A DNA stretch of 64,000 bases from Leptospiraceae bacterium (GTDB lineage Bacteria; Spirochaetota; Leptospiria; Leptospirales; Leptonemataceae). Within the stretch, counting starts at the first letter, position 1, and the number at the start of each line of letters is the position of its first letter. Location: contig BPKM01000003.1 in NCBI GenBank assembly GCA_026005135.1, forward strand, positions 434,001 through 498,000, written 5' to 3'. Both the position numbers and the translations under genes were made by a program. Positions 38,706 through 49,963 of the stretch are shown here, piece by piece. The notes below the pieces were generated by a model, which was not told the DNA's origin, did not search any database, and was given only the letters and a program-made list of their open reading frames with translations.

Positions 38706-41504
38706 ATGCTGGATCATATTATTATACAGGGTGCAAGAGAGCATAATTTAAAAAATATTTCTTTAAAAATTCCAAGAAATCAATTTGTTGTAATAACAGG
38801 TGTATCTGGTTCTGGAAAATCTTCCCTTGCTTTTGATACTATTTATGCAGAAGGTCAAAGACGATATGTGGAATCTTTAAGTGCCTATGCAAGACAATTT
38901 TTGGGACAGATGAATAAACCAGATGTTGATTTTATTGAAGGTTTAAGTCCAGCTATTTCTATTGAACAAAAAACTACTCATAAGAATCCACGTTCTACTG
39001 TTGGAACTGTAACAGAAATTTATGATTATTTACGATTATTATTTGGGAATGCTGGTATTCCTCACTGTCATCAGTGTGGAAGATTGGTAGAAGCAACTAC
39101 TATTGATCAAATTGTTGAAAAAATTTACAAATTACCAGAGGGAACAAAAATTCAGATTTTAGCACCACTTGTCCAGAACAGAAAAGGGGAACATAAAGAA
39201 TTATTCGAAACAGCCAAAAAAAATGGATTTTTACGTATTCGTATAGACAATCAATTATACGAAATAGACGAAATTTTAGAACAAAAAAAAGTTAAAATCG
39301 ATAAAAATAAAAAACATACAATTGATCTTGTAATTGATAGACTTGTTCTTCGTAAAGAAAATAGAAGTAGATTGACCGATAGTATAGAATTAGCTCTTAA
39401 AGAAGGTAATGATACTGTAATTATTTTAGAACATACAAATAATAATCATTATAAAGAACATTTTTTTTCTACAAAACTATATTGTAATAATTGTGAAATA
39501 TCTATACCAGAACCAAAACCTGCAAGTTTTTCTTTTAATTCTCCTCTTGGAGCATGTCCCAATTGTAGTGGTCTTGGTTTTTTATTAGAATTTGATGAGG
39601 GTTTAATTATAAAAAATCCCTATAAATCCATTAAAGAAGGAGCTATTGATGTTTTTGGTAAAATGGATGAATCCAAATATATATATTCAAGATTTGAAAA
39701 ATTATCAAAAATATTAAAATTCAAATTAGATACGCCCTGGAAACAATTAAAATTAGAAGTACAGAAAGCAATTCTTTATGGATATTTCGAGAAAGGATTT
39801 ATGATATTTGAGGGTGTAATACCTGGTTTACAAAGAAGATTTAAAGAAACAAAATCAGAAGAGATGAGGGAATGGTATAAAAAATTTATGATTGAAAAAA
39901 TATGCCCTGTTTGTAAGGGAAAACGTTTAAAACCAGAATCTCTTGCAGTAAAATTTCATGGGAAAAATATTTCAGAAATTGTAGATATGACTGTGGAAAA
40001 TTTAGTCGATTTCTTTCAGAATATAAAATTAACAGATTATGAAGCAAAAGTTGTAGGTAGAGTAATACAGGAAATACAAAAGCGATTAGAATTTTTAAAT
40101 AATGTAGGAGTTGGTTATTTAACTTTATCTCGTTCAGCTGGAACATTATCTGGTGGAGAAGCGCAAAGAATCAGATTGGCAACACAGATTGGTTCATCTT
40201 TAATGGGAGTTATTTATATATTAGATGAACCTTCTATTGGATTACATCAGAGAGATAATGCAAAATTAATCGAAACACTAAAAAATCTACGCGATACTGG
40301 AAATACTGTCTTAGTAGTTGAACATGATGAAGAAACTATGTTAGAATGCGATCATATAATTGATTTAGGACCTGGTGCAGGAATACATGGTGGTTATGTT
40401 GTGGCTCAGGGTACACCGGAAGAAATAAAAAATCATCCTGATAGTTTAACGGGAAAATATTTATCAAAACGACTAAGAATAGAAGTTCCTAAAAAACGAA
40501 GAGAAGGGAATGGAAATTATTTGTCCATTATAGGTGCCAAAGAAAATAATTTAAAAAATATTAATGTAAAATTTCCGCTTGGTAAATTTATTTGTATAAC
40601 AGGTGTATCTGGTTCTGGAAAATCTACTCTTGTTTATGATATTTTATATAAAGGTATATTAAGAGAATCTAATCCTTATATACAATCTGGAAAATATGAT
40701 AAAATAGAAGGTTTAGAGAATATTGATAAAGTAATAGCAATTGATCAGGAGCCAATAGGAAGAACTCCTCGTTCTAATCCAGCAACATATACTGGTGTTT
40801 TTACACCAATTAGAGAATTATTTGCTAATTTACCAGATGCAAAACTTCATGGTTTTAAACCTGGTAGATTCAGTTTTAATGTTAAAGGTGGAAGATGCGA
40901 AAACTGTCAGGGCGCTGGAATTTTAAAAATAGAAATGCATTTTTTACCAGATGTTTATATTACCTGTGATGTATGTAATGGAAAAAGATTTAATCGAGAA
41001 ACATTACAAATCAAATATAAGAATAAAACCATATATGATGTATTAGAAATGACCGTAGAGGATGCCTATAATTTTTTCGAAAATATACCTCAGATTAAAA
41101 ATAAATTGGAAACATTAATGCGTGTTGGTTTAGATTATATAAAATTGGGACAACCTGCAACAACTCTTTCTGGTGGAGAAGCTCAAAGGGTTAAATTGGC
41201 AACGGAATTATCAAAACGAAGTACTGGTAAAACAGTTTATATACTTGATGAACCAACTACTGGTTTACATTTTCATGATATTAAAAAACTATTAGAAGTG
41301 CTGCATGAATTGGTTGATAGAGGGAATACTGTAATTGTAATAGAACATAATTTAGATGTAATTAAAACAGCAGACTGGATTATTGACTTAGGACCAGAAG
41401 GTGGAAATAGAGGAGGAGAAATTATTGCAGAAGGTACACCAGAAGATATAATAAAGATAAAAAAAAGTTATACTGGTCAATTTTTAAAAAAATATATAGA
41501 ATGA
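38706..41504 (+). CDS. uvrA: Excinuclease ABC subunit A
   Basis: Two ABC ATPase halves [10 protein letters not shown] / [10 protein letters not shown], two LSGGEAQR signatures, zinc CxxC motifs. Confidence 0.98.
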   Translation: MLDHIIIQGAREHNLKNISLKIPRNQFVVITGVSGSGKSSLAFDTIYAEGQRRYVESLSAYARQFLGQMNKPDVDFIEGLSPAISIEQKTTHKNPRSTVGTVTEIYDYLRLLFGNAGIPHCHQCGRLVEATTIDQIVEKIYKLPEGTKIQILAPLVQNRKGEHKELFETAKKNGFLRIRIDNQLYEIDEILEQKKVKIDKNKKHTIDLVIDRLVLRKENRSRLTDSIELALKEGNDTVIILEHTNNNHYKEHFFSTKLYCNNCEISIPEPKPASFSFNSPLGACPNCSGLGFLLEFDEGLIIKNPYKSIKEGAIDVFGKMDESKYIYSRFEKLSKILKFKLDTPWKQLKLEVQKAILYGYFEKGFMIFEGVIPGLQRRFKETKSEEMREWYKKFMIEKICPVCKGKRLKPESLAVKFHGKNISEIVDMTVENLVDFFQNIKLTDYEAKVVGRVIQEIQKRLEFLNNVGVGYLTLSRSAGTLSGGEAQRIRLATQIGSSLMGVIYILDEPSIGLHQRDNAKLIETLKNLRDTGNTVLVVEHDEETMLECDHIIDLGPGAGIHGGYVVAQGTPEEIKNHPDSLTGKYLSKRLRIEVPKKRREGNGNYLSIIGAKENNLKNINVKFPLGKFICITGVSGSGKSTLVYDILYKGILRESNPYIQSGKYDKIEGLENIDKVIAIDQEPIGRTPRSNPATYTGVFTPIRELFANLPDAKLHGFKPGRFSFNVKGGRCENCQGAGILKIEMHFLPDVYITCDVCNGKRFNRETLQIKYKNKTIYDVLEMTVEDAYNFFENIPQIKNKLETLMRVGLDYIKLGQPATTLSGGEAQRVKLATELSKRSTGKTVYILDEPTTGLHFHDIKKLLEVLHELVDRGNTVIVIEHNLDVIKTADWIIDLGPEGGNRGGEIIAEGTPEDIIKIKKSYTGQFLKKYIE

Positions 41505-41505
41505 T

Positions 41506-42636
41506 CTATAATTCTTCTTCAGAATTGATAAAATTTTTATTATAATTTTTGCATTTATAGGTTTTAATATCACTTGAACATACAAATGGTAATGGATTAA
41601 TTCTTTCCATATCATTTATAAGAATTTCATAATGAAGATGAACACCTGTAACACGCCCTGTTGATCCCATTAAACCAATTAGATCCCCTTTCTTAAGGAT
41701 TTGATTGGTTTTTACTAAGGGTTTAGCTAAATGTCCATATAACGAATAATAGCCATATTGATGTTTGATTATTACAGCATAACCATAACCATAATCATAA
41801 AATACTTTATAAACTTTACCATCAGCAGTATTATAGATGGGTTCTTTATAATTTCCAGCCATATCCATTCCTGCATGAAATTCAAAACGATTTTTTGTTA
41901 CGGGATCAAGTCTTAAACCATAAGGAGAAGTATCTCTAAAACGAAAATACTGGACAGGCCTTCCATTTGGTATTTCATTTAAAAGATTCATTTTTTCTAT
42001 CAATAAATTTTTTACTAAGTTAATAATTTCATAATTGTATATAAGATGGTTTTTTATTGCACTGGAAATATATGTTGCTTTAAGATATTTTGTATTGGGT
42101 TTTAATTCTTTATTATTTCTAATTTCAGTATTAAGCATTAAATCTGATTTTTGAATGGAATGTTGGTAACTTATTGGTAAATATTTAATTTTTACTTCCA
42201 TATTATAAAATTCCTTTAAATTTTTATGAACCTGATTTTTAATTTCTTTTTGAATATCATTTAATGATGTTTGAATATTAAAGGTATTCTGATAATTCTT
42301 ACCATAAAGTTTTTTTAGTTCTGCTATTTTATCTGATATTTCCTTATATCTATAATAACCATATAGACTGATACATAACAAAAAAGTGAATAAAAATGTT
42401 AAAAATATAATCATTAAAAAACTTAAATGAAAGCTATAAATCTTATCATTTCCATGAGGAATAAACATAATTGTTAAACGTTCAACAGATTTTTTTTGAA
42501 TATAATTTAAAATATTTTCTTTTTTTTGAGCTATATAAGTTTTCATTTCATATATCCATATCATTTGTTTATCTAATAAATTTTTTATTTTTTTTATTAA
42601 TATAACTTTAATATTTAAAAACATAAAATGCCTCAC
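41506..42636 (-). CDS. M23 family metallopeptidase (membrane-anchored)
   Basis: FHAGMDMAG...KHQYGYYSLYGHLAKPLV...VTGVHLHYEILIN; N-terminal TM. Confidence 0.93.
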   Translation of the reverse strand: MRHFMFLNIKVILIKKIKNLLDKQMIWIYEMKTYIAQKKENILNYIQKKSVERLTIMFIPHGNDKIYSFHLSFLMIIFLTFLFTFLLCISLYGYYRYKEISDKIAELKKLYGKNYQNTFNIQTSLNDIQKEIKNQVHKNLKEFYNMEVKIKYLPISYQHSIQKSDLMLNTEIRNNKELKPNTKYLKATYISSAIKNHLIYNYEIINLVKNLLIEKMNLLNEIPNGRPVQYFRFRDTSPYGLRLDPVTKNRFEFHAGMDMAGNYKEPIYNTADGKVYKVFYDYGYGYAVIIKHQYGYYSLYGHLAKPLVKTNQILKKGDLIGLMGSTGRVTGVHLHYEILINDMERINPLPFVCSSDIKTYKCKNYNKNFINSEEEL

Positions 42637-42786
42637 GTTATAATACTTAAAAAATAATAATTTATCTAAGTCAATTTTTTTTTATTTTGGTATAATTTAT
42701 CCTATATAATCTAAAATTATAAAAAATAATACTTTGAATAAAATTTGTGATTTTTTTACTATGCCTTACAAAAAAAATGGTACTTA

Positions 42787-44292
42787 ATGAATGATCAATA
42801 TGAAGTACGGTTAGAAAAGTTAAATAAATTAAAACAAAAAAATTATGATCCCTATCAACAGGAATTTGAAAGAAAACATACAATAAAAGAATTACTGAAT
42901 ATTGATCCATCTCAATATACAGAAGAAAAAAAATATTTTATAGCTGGTAGAATTCGTTCTAAACGTATGATGGGAAAAGCTGGCTTTTTTACAATTGAAG
43001 ATGATAATGGGAAAATTCAATTTTATGTAACAAAAAACGAAAAAAATGTAGATTTCGATATAGTAAAAAATTTAGATTTAGGAGATATCGTTGGTATTAC
43101 TGGTTATTTATTTTTAACGAAGGTTGGAGAAAAAACAATACATGTAGAAAATATTAAATTATTAGCAAAATGTTTAAGACCACTTCCTGTTGTAAAAGAA
43201 GCAGATGGAAAGGTTTTTGATGCTTTTTCTGATAAAGAACAACGCTATCGATTAAGATATGTAGATTTAATTGTTAATCCACATGTTAGAGAGACCTTTG
43301 TTATTCGATCAAAAATCATTAGTTTTATAAGAAATTTTTTAACAAATGAAGGATATTTAGAAGTAGAAACACCAATGATGCAGCCTATTCCTGGAGGTGC
43401 AAGTGCAAGACCATTTATAACTCATCATAATGCATTAGATATAGATTTATATTTAAGAGTTGCACCAGAATTATATTTAAAACGATTACTTGTAGGTGGT
43501 TTTACCAAAGTTTTTGAATTAAATCGAAATTTTAGAAATGAAGGTATTAGTTATAAACATAATCCGGAATTTACAATGTTGGAGGTTTATCATGCCTATG
43601 GTAACATGTATACTATGATGGATCTTTGTGAGCGATTAATTATTTCTGTAACAAAAGAAATTCATGGTACATTAAAAATTCATTATGAAGAACATGAAAT
43701 TGATTTAACGCCTCCCTGGAAGCAAATCACCTATTTAGATGCAATAAAACAATATTCAGGAGTAGAAATTCATCCAGATTCAAAATTAGAAGAAATTATT
43801 GAACAGGCAGTTTCCAAAGGTTTTTCAATAGATTTATTTCAACATGTAAATAGTATCTGGGATGTAGCAGAAATTCTTTTTGACGAAGCAGTAGAAAAAC
43901 ATTTAATTCAACCTACTTTTATTATTAAGTATCCAAAAGAAATATCTCCATTAGCAAAAGCGAGTAAAGAAGATCCTCGATTTGTAGATCGATTTGAGCC
44001 ATATATTGCTGGTAGAGAAATTGGAAATGCATTTAGTGAGTTGAATGATCCTTTTGATCAGAAAGAACGATTTTTGGAACAGGTTAAAAAAAGAGAAGCA
44101 GGTGATGAAGAAGCACAATACATGGATTATGATTATATAAGGGCTTTAGAATATGGAATGCCACCTGCTGGTGGTCTTGGAATTGGAATTGATAGATTAG
44201 TAATGTTATTAACAAATCATCATTCTATAAGGGATACAATATTATTTCCTTTATTAAGGCCAGAAAAACCAGAAGATATTATAAAAAAATAG
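42787..44292 (+). CDS. lysS: Lysyl-tRNA synthetase, class II
   Basis: [42 protein letters not shown]-fold N-terminus. Confidence 0.97.
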   Translation: MNDQYEVRLEKLNKLKQKNYDPYQQEFERKHTIKELLNIDPSQYTEEKKYFIAGRIRSKRMMGKAGFFTIEDDNGKIQFYVTKNEKNVDFDIVKNLDLGDIVGITGYLFLTKVGEKTIHVENIKLLAKCLRPLPVVKEADGKVFDAFSDKEQRYRLRYVDLIVNPHVRETFVIRSKIISFIRNFLTNEGYLEVETPMMQPIPGGASARPFITHHNALDIDLYLRVAPELYLKRLLVGGFTKVFELNRNFRNEGISYKHNPEFTMLEVYHAYGNMYTMMDLCERLIISVTKEIHGTLKIHYEEHEIDLTPPWKQITYLDAIKQYSGVEIHPDSKLEEIIEQAVSKGFSIDLFQHVNSIWDVAEILFDEAVEKHLIQPTFIIKYPKEISPLAKASKEDPRFVDRFEPYIAGREIGNAFSELNDPFDQKERFLEQVKKREAGDEEAQYMDYDYIRALEYGMPPAGGLGIGIDRLVMLLTNHHSIRDTILFPLLRPEKPEDIIKK

Positions 44293-44334
44293 TTGCGTAA
44301 ATTTTTTCATTTTTTAAGTTTAGAATTAAATATT

Positions 44335-45441
44335 ATGAAGAAAAAAAATTATTTTTGGATTGTTTATTTATTAATATTTTCTATGATTTATTCCTGTACT
44401 TCTATGCAAAAAATAGAGATAGAAAAAATCTTAAATCAAAGAATCAAAGATCCTATGATAGATTCTAAAGAAATAAATATTTATATTATAACCAATCGTA
44501 TAACAACAACCAATCGGGAAGATTGTAATAATCAATTTTTTAGAAATGCACCTTCTTCAGTAAAATACATATTATGTAGTGTAAATGTTCCTAAAGAACA
44601 TAGTATAGGTGCTTTAGATACATCTTCTGATAATTCCTTAAATAAAGATAAATTTTTTTTTGCAAGGAATTATAGATCATTAACTAAAGAAGATTTTTAT
44701 AAACAAATTACACAAGAACAAGAAATTCTAATATTTGTTCATGGATTTAATGTAGAATTTGAGGAAGCATTATATCGAATTGCACAAATTCATTATGATT
44801 TAAAATTTCAGGGGACAAGTGTTTTATATACCTGGCCTGCAGGACCAGAAGAAGGATTATTTTCTAGTATTTTAATTAACGATACATATAAAAACAATCA
44901 AGAACATGCGAAGGTTTCAATTCCAATATTTAAGAATTTCATAGAAGAGATATTTCAGCAAATTGATAATAAAAAAAAGAATATTTATTTGATTGTTCAT
45001 TCAATGGGACATCAAATTGTAATACCTTCTCTGATTGAAATAAGTAAAATAAAATATAATAATATTAAATTTAAAGAAATTATTTTTAATGCACCAGATT
45101 ATCCTGTAGATACTTTTAGAGAAGAGGTAAACATAATTAGTTCTTTAGCAAATAGAATTACCATTTACTGTTCACCTGATGATAATGCTTTAAAAGCATC
45201 TGAAACAGTTAATGGAACAAGACGAATAGGTCAATGTTATAAGGTTAATGGTATAGATGTAATAAATGTACAAAGGGTTGATTCTCCAATTCTTGGTATA
45301 GGTGGATTAGGGCATGGTTATTATTCCAGTAGAGCAATTTTAACAGATTTATATCAATTAATGTTGGGTTTAGAAGCTAAAAATCGTTTATTTATAATAA
45401 AAAGTAATCAGTCTACAGAAGATTATATTTTAAGGGATTAG
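44335..45441 (+). CDS. Alpha/beta hydrolase lipoprotein (DUF900-like)
   Basis: Lipobox MIYSC; ILIFVHGFNVEFEEALYRIAQ, LIVHSMGHQIV. Confidence 0.88.
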   Translation: MKKKNYFWIVYLLIFSMIYSCTSMQKIEIEKILNQRIKDPMIDSKEINIYIITNRITTTNREDCNNQFFRNAPSSVKYILCSVNVPKEHSIGALDTSSDNSLNKDKFFFARNYRSLTKEDFYKQITQEQEILIFVHGFNVEFEEALYRIAQIHYDLKFQGTSVLYTWPAGPEEGLFSSILINDTYKNNQEHAKVSIPIFKNFIEEIFQQIDNKKKNIYLIVHSMGHQIVIPSLIEISKIKYNNIKFKEIIFNAPDYPVDTFREEVNIISSLANRITIYCSPDDNALKASETVNGTRRIGQCYKVNGIDVINVQRVDSPILGIGGLGHGYYSSRAILTDLYQLMLGLEAKNRLFIIKSNQSTEDYILRD

Positions 45442-45448
45442 GGGATTT

Positions 45449-46201
45449 ATGGAGCAAAAACAAATTTTACAAGATAAAAAAGCAAAGTTTAATCTAAAAA
45501 GAAAATTATGGCATCTATTAGGATTAATTATTCCTTTATTATTATATTTAGATATTTTTAGATTTATAGAACCAGAGAATCCCCATATTACACGATATAT
45601 AGGTATGTGGCTTATTTTAGGTTTTTTGATTTTTCTAATCCTTATAGAAATAATCCGTTTGAATTATGAACCATTTAATCAATTTTTTATTAGAGTATGT
45701 GGACCTTTATTAAAAGAAAATGAATATCATCAGATGCATGGTTCTATTTCGTATATTTTTGCAAATTTTATATTATTTCTTTTTTTTACAAAAGAAATTA
45801 TTACTTTATCTTCTTTAATTTTAATGATTTGTGACCCAATAGCAGCATATATTGGTATTTTTTATGGAAAAAGAAAATTCAAAAATGGAAAATCTATAGA
45901 AGGATTTATTGCTTTTTTTATTTCTTCGTTTATTGTAAGTATAGCATTTTTAGGATTAATAACATTATTTCATATAGGGAGTGGAGAATTATTTTTATCA
46001 AAATTAAATTTTTTTAAAGTCACTATAATTTTAAGTATATCTTCTTTATTTTGTTCTCTGATAGAATTTTTTTCTTTTACTACTTTAAATGGTTTAATTG
46101 ATGATAATTTAACAATACCTCTTGGAGCAGCATTTATTTTAAGTATTTTGTTTTATTTATTTGGTTTTCCTTTAGAGGCTGTTTTTTCTCCTTTAATTTA
46201 G
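45449..46201 (+). CDS. Diacylglycerol/polyprenol kinase family membrane protein
   Basis: KLWHLLGLIIPLLLYL ... MICDPIAAYIGIFYGKRKFKNGKSIEGFIAFF. Confidence 0.8.
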   Translation: MEQKQILQDKKAKFNLKRKLWHLLGLIIPLLLYLDIFRFIEPENPHITRYIGMWLILGFLIFLILIEIIRLNYEPFNQFFIRVCGPLLKENEYHQMHGSISYIFANFILFLFFTKEIITLSSLILMICDPIAAYIGIFYGKRKFKNGKSIEGFIAFFISSFIVSIAFLGLITLFHIGSGELFLSKLNFFKVTIILSISSLFCSLIEFFSFTTLNGLIDDNLTIPLGAAFILSILFYLFGFPLEAVFSPLI

Positions 46202-46204
46202 TTT

Positions 46205-47320
46205 ATGCTTTATATTAAAATATTAGATCGGTATATAACAATACAATTTATTAAATCTTTTTTATTTTCTCTTATTGGTTTAATTTTTGTTTTTTTATTA
46301 ATAAACTTATTAGATGCAATGAAAATTGAAACAGATCAAAGCAAAAAGTTATTATACTTATCTTTATTATATTCTATTCCCCAAATATCTGTTTTTATAA
46401 TTCCAGCTGCCATTATGTTTTCTGTAAGTTTTGTTGTTTCTCAGATGACGAATGATAAAGAATTTATTGCTATTTTTTCTTCTGGAATCTCATTTTATAG
46501 AGCTATATCTGGAATTTTAATTCTTTCTGTTTTTATTAGTTTTTTTATTTTATATATACAGGATAAAATTGTAGTACCATTTAATAAAATCTCTCAATCT
46601 TATTTAAACGAATATAAAAAAAATGTAAAAAAAATGAAAGCCCCCAGAGATGTAATTTTTCAAATGAATTTAAAGGGAAAGGATAGTTATTATTTTATAC
46701 AATATTATGAACCTTCAAAAAAAGAAATTTTAGGTGGATTCCATATATATAAATTTATAAAAAAAAATAATTTAGAAATACCATATCTCATTATTGAAGC
46801 TGAATCTGCTAAATATAATCAAGAAACAAAAAAATGGTTTTTAAAAAAAATTCGAGAAATATATTTTAATGAAAATTTAGAGATTACTAAAATAAATTTC
46901 TATTTAGAAAAAGAATATGAATTGGTTGAAAGTATAGATTTTTTTGAAAATCCCAGTAAAAATCCTACGGAATTAAGTTTAGAAGAATTAAGAAAAGAAA
47001 TAGATTTTAGAAAAAAATATTCATTAGATGCCACACCATATGAAGTTCATTATCATGCATTATTATCTTTCCCCTTTATCTGTATTATTATTTCTATTAT
47101 TGGTGCTATTACTGGAAATATGGGGGGATTACGTTCTGGAAGTCCTCTTATAAAATCCTTATTATTATCGACATTAACAATTTTTTTATATCAAATTATT
47201 TTTCGACTTGGATTAAGTTTGGGAGAAGGAGGTGTGATTTCTCCTTTTATTGCAGGTTGGGGACCATTATTTCTATTTACTGGTATTGCTATTTATCTTG
47301 TTATCAGACACCGTAGATAA
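46205..47320 (+). CDS. LptF/LptG family LPS export permease
   Basis: ILDRYITIQFIKSFLFSLIGL ... LSLEELRKEIDF ... YHALLSFPFICIIISIIGAITG. Confidence 0.9.
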   Translation: MLYIKILDRYITIQFIKSFLFSLIGLIFVFLLINLLDAMKIETDQSKKLLYLSLLYSIPQISVFIIPAAIMFSVSFVVSQMTNDKEFIAIFSSGISFYRAISGILILSVFISFFILYIQDKIVVPFNKISQSYLNEYKKNVKKMKAPRDVIFQMNLKGKDSYYFIQYYEPSKKEILGGFHIYKFIKKNNLEIPYLIIEAESAKYNQETKKWFLKKIREIYFNENLEITKINFYLEKEYELVESIDFFENPSKNPTELSLEELRKEIDFRKKYSLDATPYEVHYHALLSFPFICIIISIIGAITGNMGGLRSGSPLIKSLLLSTLTIFLYQIIFRLGLSLGEGGVISPFIAGWGPLFLFTGIAIYLVIRHRR

Positions 47321-48439
47321 AAGGTTTTTTTGTTTTTTATAATTATTTATAACAGTATTTCTATTTTTTATAAAATCAGGTATAGGCAATTTTAATATTT
47401 CACAAATTTTCTCATAAACATCTTCTGGTTCTATCCAATACATACAGGCAAGATCTTTTCTATAACATTTTTTATTACCGAATATAGCACAAGGTCTACA
47501 AGATAATATTTCTGTTGGAATCTGAACAATTGTATTTTCACTTTGTCCATATGGACCAAAACCAGAATATGGATGTGTTGCACCCCATATAGATATAACT
47601 GGAATCCCAATTAAGCTTGCTATATGCATATTAAAGGAGTCCATAGCAATCATTAAATCTAATCTTTCTATTAATGCCATTTCGCCATCAAGAGTTAAAT
47701 TACCAGCAACAACATAAGTAAAGTCTGGAAATTCATTATGAAGTTCATTCAACAGCTTTATTTCTTTTTTTCCACCACCAAATAGAAATACCTTGCATTT
47801 TAAATTGTATTTAATAAGATTTAATAATTGTTTTATTTTAAAAAAAGGCCAGGTTTTAGGAATATGACCTGCAAAAGGAGCTATACCGATCCATAATTCT
47901 TCTTTTTTGTAGATTCGATTTTTTATTAAATAATCTTTTGCAATTTTTTTTGCCTGTAAATCTAAACTAATATATGCTCCTTTTAATAATTTAGGATAAA
48001 AACCAGCTCTTTCAAAAACATGTAAATATCTTTCTACTGTATGAGGTAATGGTTTAAGGATTTTATTTTTTCTTCTTGTTTGTAATCGCTTTTCTTTTCT
48101 TCCTTTTACAATTGTTGCAAATTTTAATTCTTTACCAAAAAATAATTGTAATAGTTTACTTCTTAAACTACCATGTAAATCAATACCATAATCATATGGA
48201 CCTAAACGTTTAAGTTCTTTATATAATCGATAAATACCCTGAATACCACGATAATGTTTATCTTTTAAGTTAACACCTATAATTTCAACACCTGGAATAT
48301 TATAAAAAAAAGGTTCATATTCTTTCCTAGTAACAAATGTAATACGTATATCTGGATAACTACTTACAAGAGATGATATTACGGGGATTGTTAATGCAAC
48401 ATCCCCCATTGCGGAAAATCGAATTACAAGAAGATGCAT
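47273..48439 (-). CDS. Glycosyltransferase family 9 (heptosyltransferase-like)
   Basis: LVIRFSAMGDVALTIPVISSL, IDLHGSLRSKLL, AMDSFNMHIASLIGIPVISIWGATHP. Confidence 0.92.
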   Translation of the reverse strand: MHLLVIRFSAMGDVALTIPVISSLVSSYPDIRITFVTRKEYEPFFYNIPGVEIIGVNLKDKHYRGIQGIYRLYKELKRLGPYDYGIDLHGSLRSKLLQLFFGKELKFATIVKGRKEKRLQTRRKNKILKPLPHTVERYLHVFERAGFYPKLLKGAYISLDLQAKKIAKDYLIKNRIYKKEELWIGIAPFAGHIPKTWPFFKIKQLLNLIKYNLKCKVFLFGGGKKEIKLLNELHNEFPDFTYVVAGNLTLDGEMALIERLDLMIAMDSFNMHIASLIGIPVISIWGATHPYSGFGPYGQSENTIVQIPTEILSCRPCAIFGNKKCYRKDLACMYWIEPEDVYEKICEILKLPIPDFIKNRNTVINNYKKQKNLLSTVSDNKINSNTSK

Positions 48440-49071
48440 TATTTTTTTAATTTTCTTAATACTGGATTTAGTTCTTCATCATTATACATTTTCATTTGGC
48501 GATATACTTTCATTATTTTATCACCATTTAAAATATCATGGATATATTCATCATAACAAATAGATAAGTCCTTTTGTTGTTCTAAAAGAATTTCTAATTT
48601 ATTTTTGCATTTTTCTTTATGCTCATTTGTAGCATCTTCTCTTTTGACTTCTTCTTTCATATGATAAATTTTTAAACATAAAATAGACATTCTATCCAAA
48701 ATCCAGGCTGGAGATTCAGAATTCATTCTTGGATTAGGTTTTGGTTTAATATTTTTAAATTGTTCTAAGAACCAATCATCAATTTTTTCAACAGTATCAT
48801 TCCTTTCTTGATTAGATCTATCAATCCATCGCTTTAAGAAAACCACCTGTTTATCTTCAATATTGGGAGCACGTATTTCATCTTCTAAATGCCATTGAAC
48901 TGTATCTATCCAGTTTTTATGATATAATAACCATTCAATTGTATTTTCTGGATATGGATTCTTTTCTTTTGCATAAATATTATCTTCCAAATGATAATCA
49001 TCAATTGCTTGATTAAATATTTCAATTGCTCTTTGAGATGTTAATTCTGATGGATGTTGTATTAACTTCAT
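48439..49071 (-). CDS. DUF4254 domain-containing protein
   Basis: NTIEWLLYHKNWIDTVQWHLEDEIRAP...WIDRSNQERNDTVEKID. Confidence 0.85.
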   Translation of the reverse strand: MKLIQHPSELTSQRAIEIFNQAIDDYHLEDNIYAKEKNPYPENTIEWLLYHKNWIDTVQWHLEDEIRAPNIEDKQVVFLKRWIDRSNQERNDTVEKIDDWFLEQFKNIKPKPNPRMNSESPAWILDRMSILCLKIYHMKEEVKREDATNEHKEKCKNKLEILLEQQKDLSICYDEYIHDILNGDKIMKVYRQMKMYNDEELNPVLRKLKK

Positions 49072-49072
49072 A

Positions 49073-49870
49073 TTATTTTCCTAATTCTCTACTTTTTTGG
49101 GTAGCTTGATGTATTGCATCATAGACTGCAAACTTAAAATGGTTTTTTTCTAAGGCAGATAAACCTTCAATTGTAGTTCCTCCCGGCGAAGTTACATTTT
49201 TTATTAATTCTGCTGGATGTAAGTAGGTTTTATTATTTTTATTATAATCTAATAAAATTTTCGTTGTACCTAAGATTGTATTTATAGCAGCATCATAGGA
49301 TAACTCATAAGTTAATCCTTCTCGAATACCTGCTTCTATCATTGCCTGTAAAAATAACAAAACATAAGCAGGACCTGAACCAGATAAACCAGTAATGGCA
49401 TGCATTAACTCTTCATTGTCAAGAATAATTGTTATGCCAATTTTATCAAAGATTGATTTTGTTAGCTTCAGTGTTTCTTGATTTAAAGAAAAAATGGCAC
49501 TTACAGAATGATTAGAAAAGGCACCTAAATTGGGCATAACACGAGCTAAATTCTTAATATTTGAATTCCATTCCAGAATTGTTTTTGTAGATATACCAGC
49601 TGCTATACTAATATAATGTTTTTCTGAATATCCTTTTGTTTTTATAATAACATCTTTTAAATCTTTTGGTTTTACAGCAAAAATTATTGTACTACTTCTC
49701 TTTTCCATTTCTTCTATTGAGGGTAAGATTTGGATTTGATTTTTTAATTCAAATTGAGATATAGCTTCTTTGTTTATATCATATACATTAATGATCAAAT
49801 TCTTATCTAAAGAACATAATCCTTTAGTAATGGCTTTTGCCATCTTTCCAAATCCAATAAAACCAATCAT
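49073..49870 (-). CDS. proC: Pyrroline-5-carboxylate reductase
   Basis: IGFIGFGKMAKAITKGL ... ITGLSGSGPAYVLLFLQAMIEAGIREGL ... VTSPGGTTIEGLSALE. Confidence 0.95.
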   Translation of the reverse strand: MIGFIGFGKMAKAITKGLCSLDKNLIINVYDINKEAISQFELKNQIQILPSIEEMEKRSSTIIFAVKPKDLKDVIIKTKGYSEKHYISIAAGISTKTILEWNSNIKNLARVMPNLGAFSNHSVSAIFSLNQETLKLTKSIFDKIGITIILDNEELMHAITGLSGSGPAYVLLFLQAMIEAGIREGLTYELSYDAAINTILGTTKILLDYNKNNKTYLHPAELIKNVTSPGGTTIEGLSALEKNHFKFAVYDAIHQATQKSRELGK

Positions 49871-49963
49871 TAATTACCAAATTTTTTTAAAAAAATATTG
49901 CTTCAAACGTTTTTTGATTTTTTAATTGTTTCGCATTACAATCATAAAAAATAGGTTATTAAA

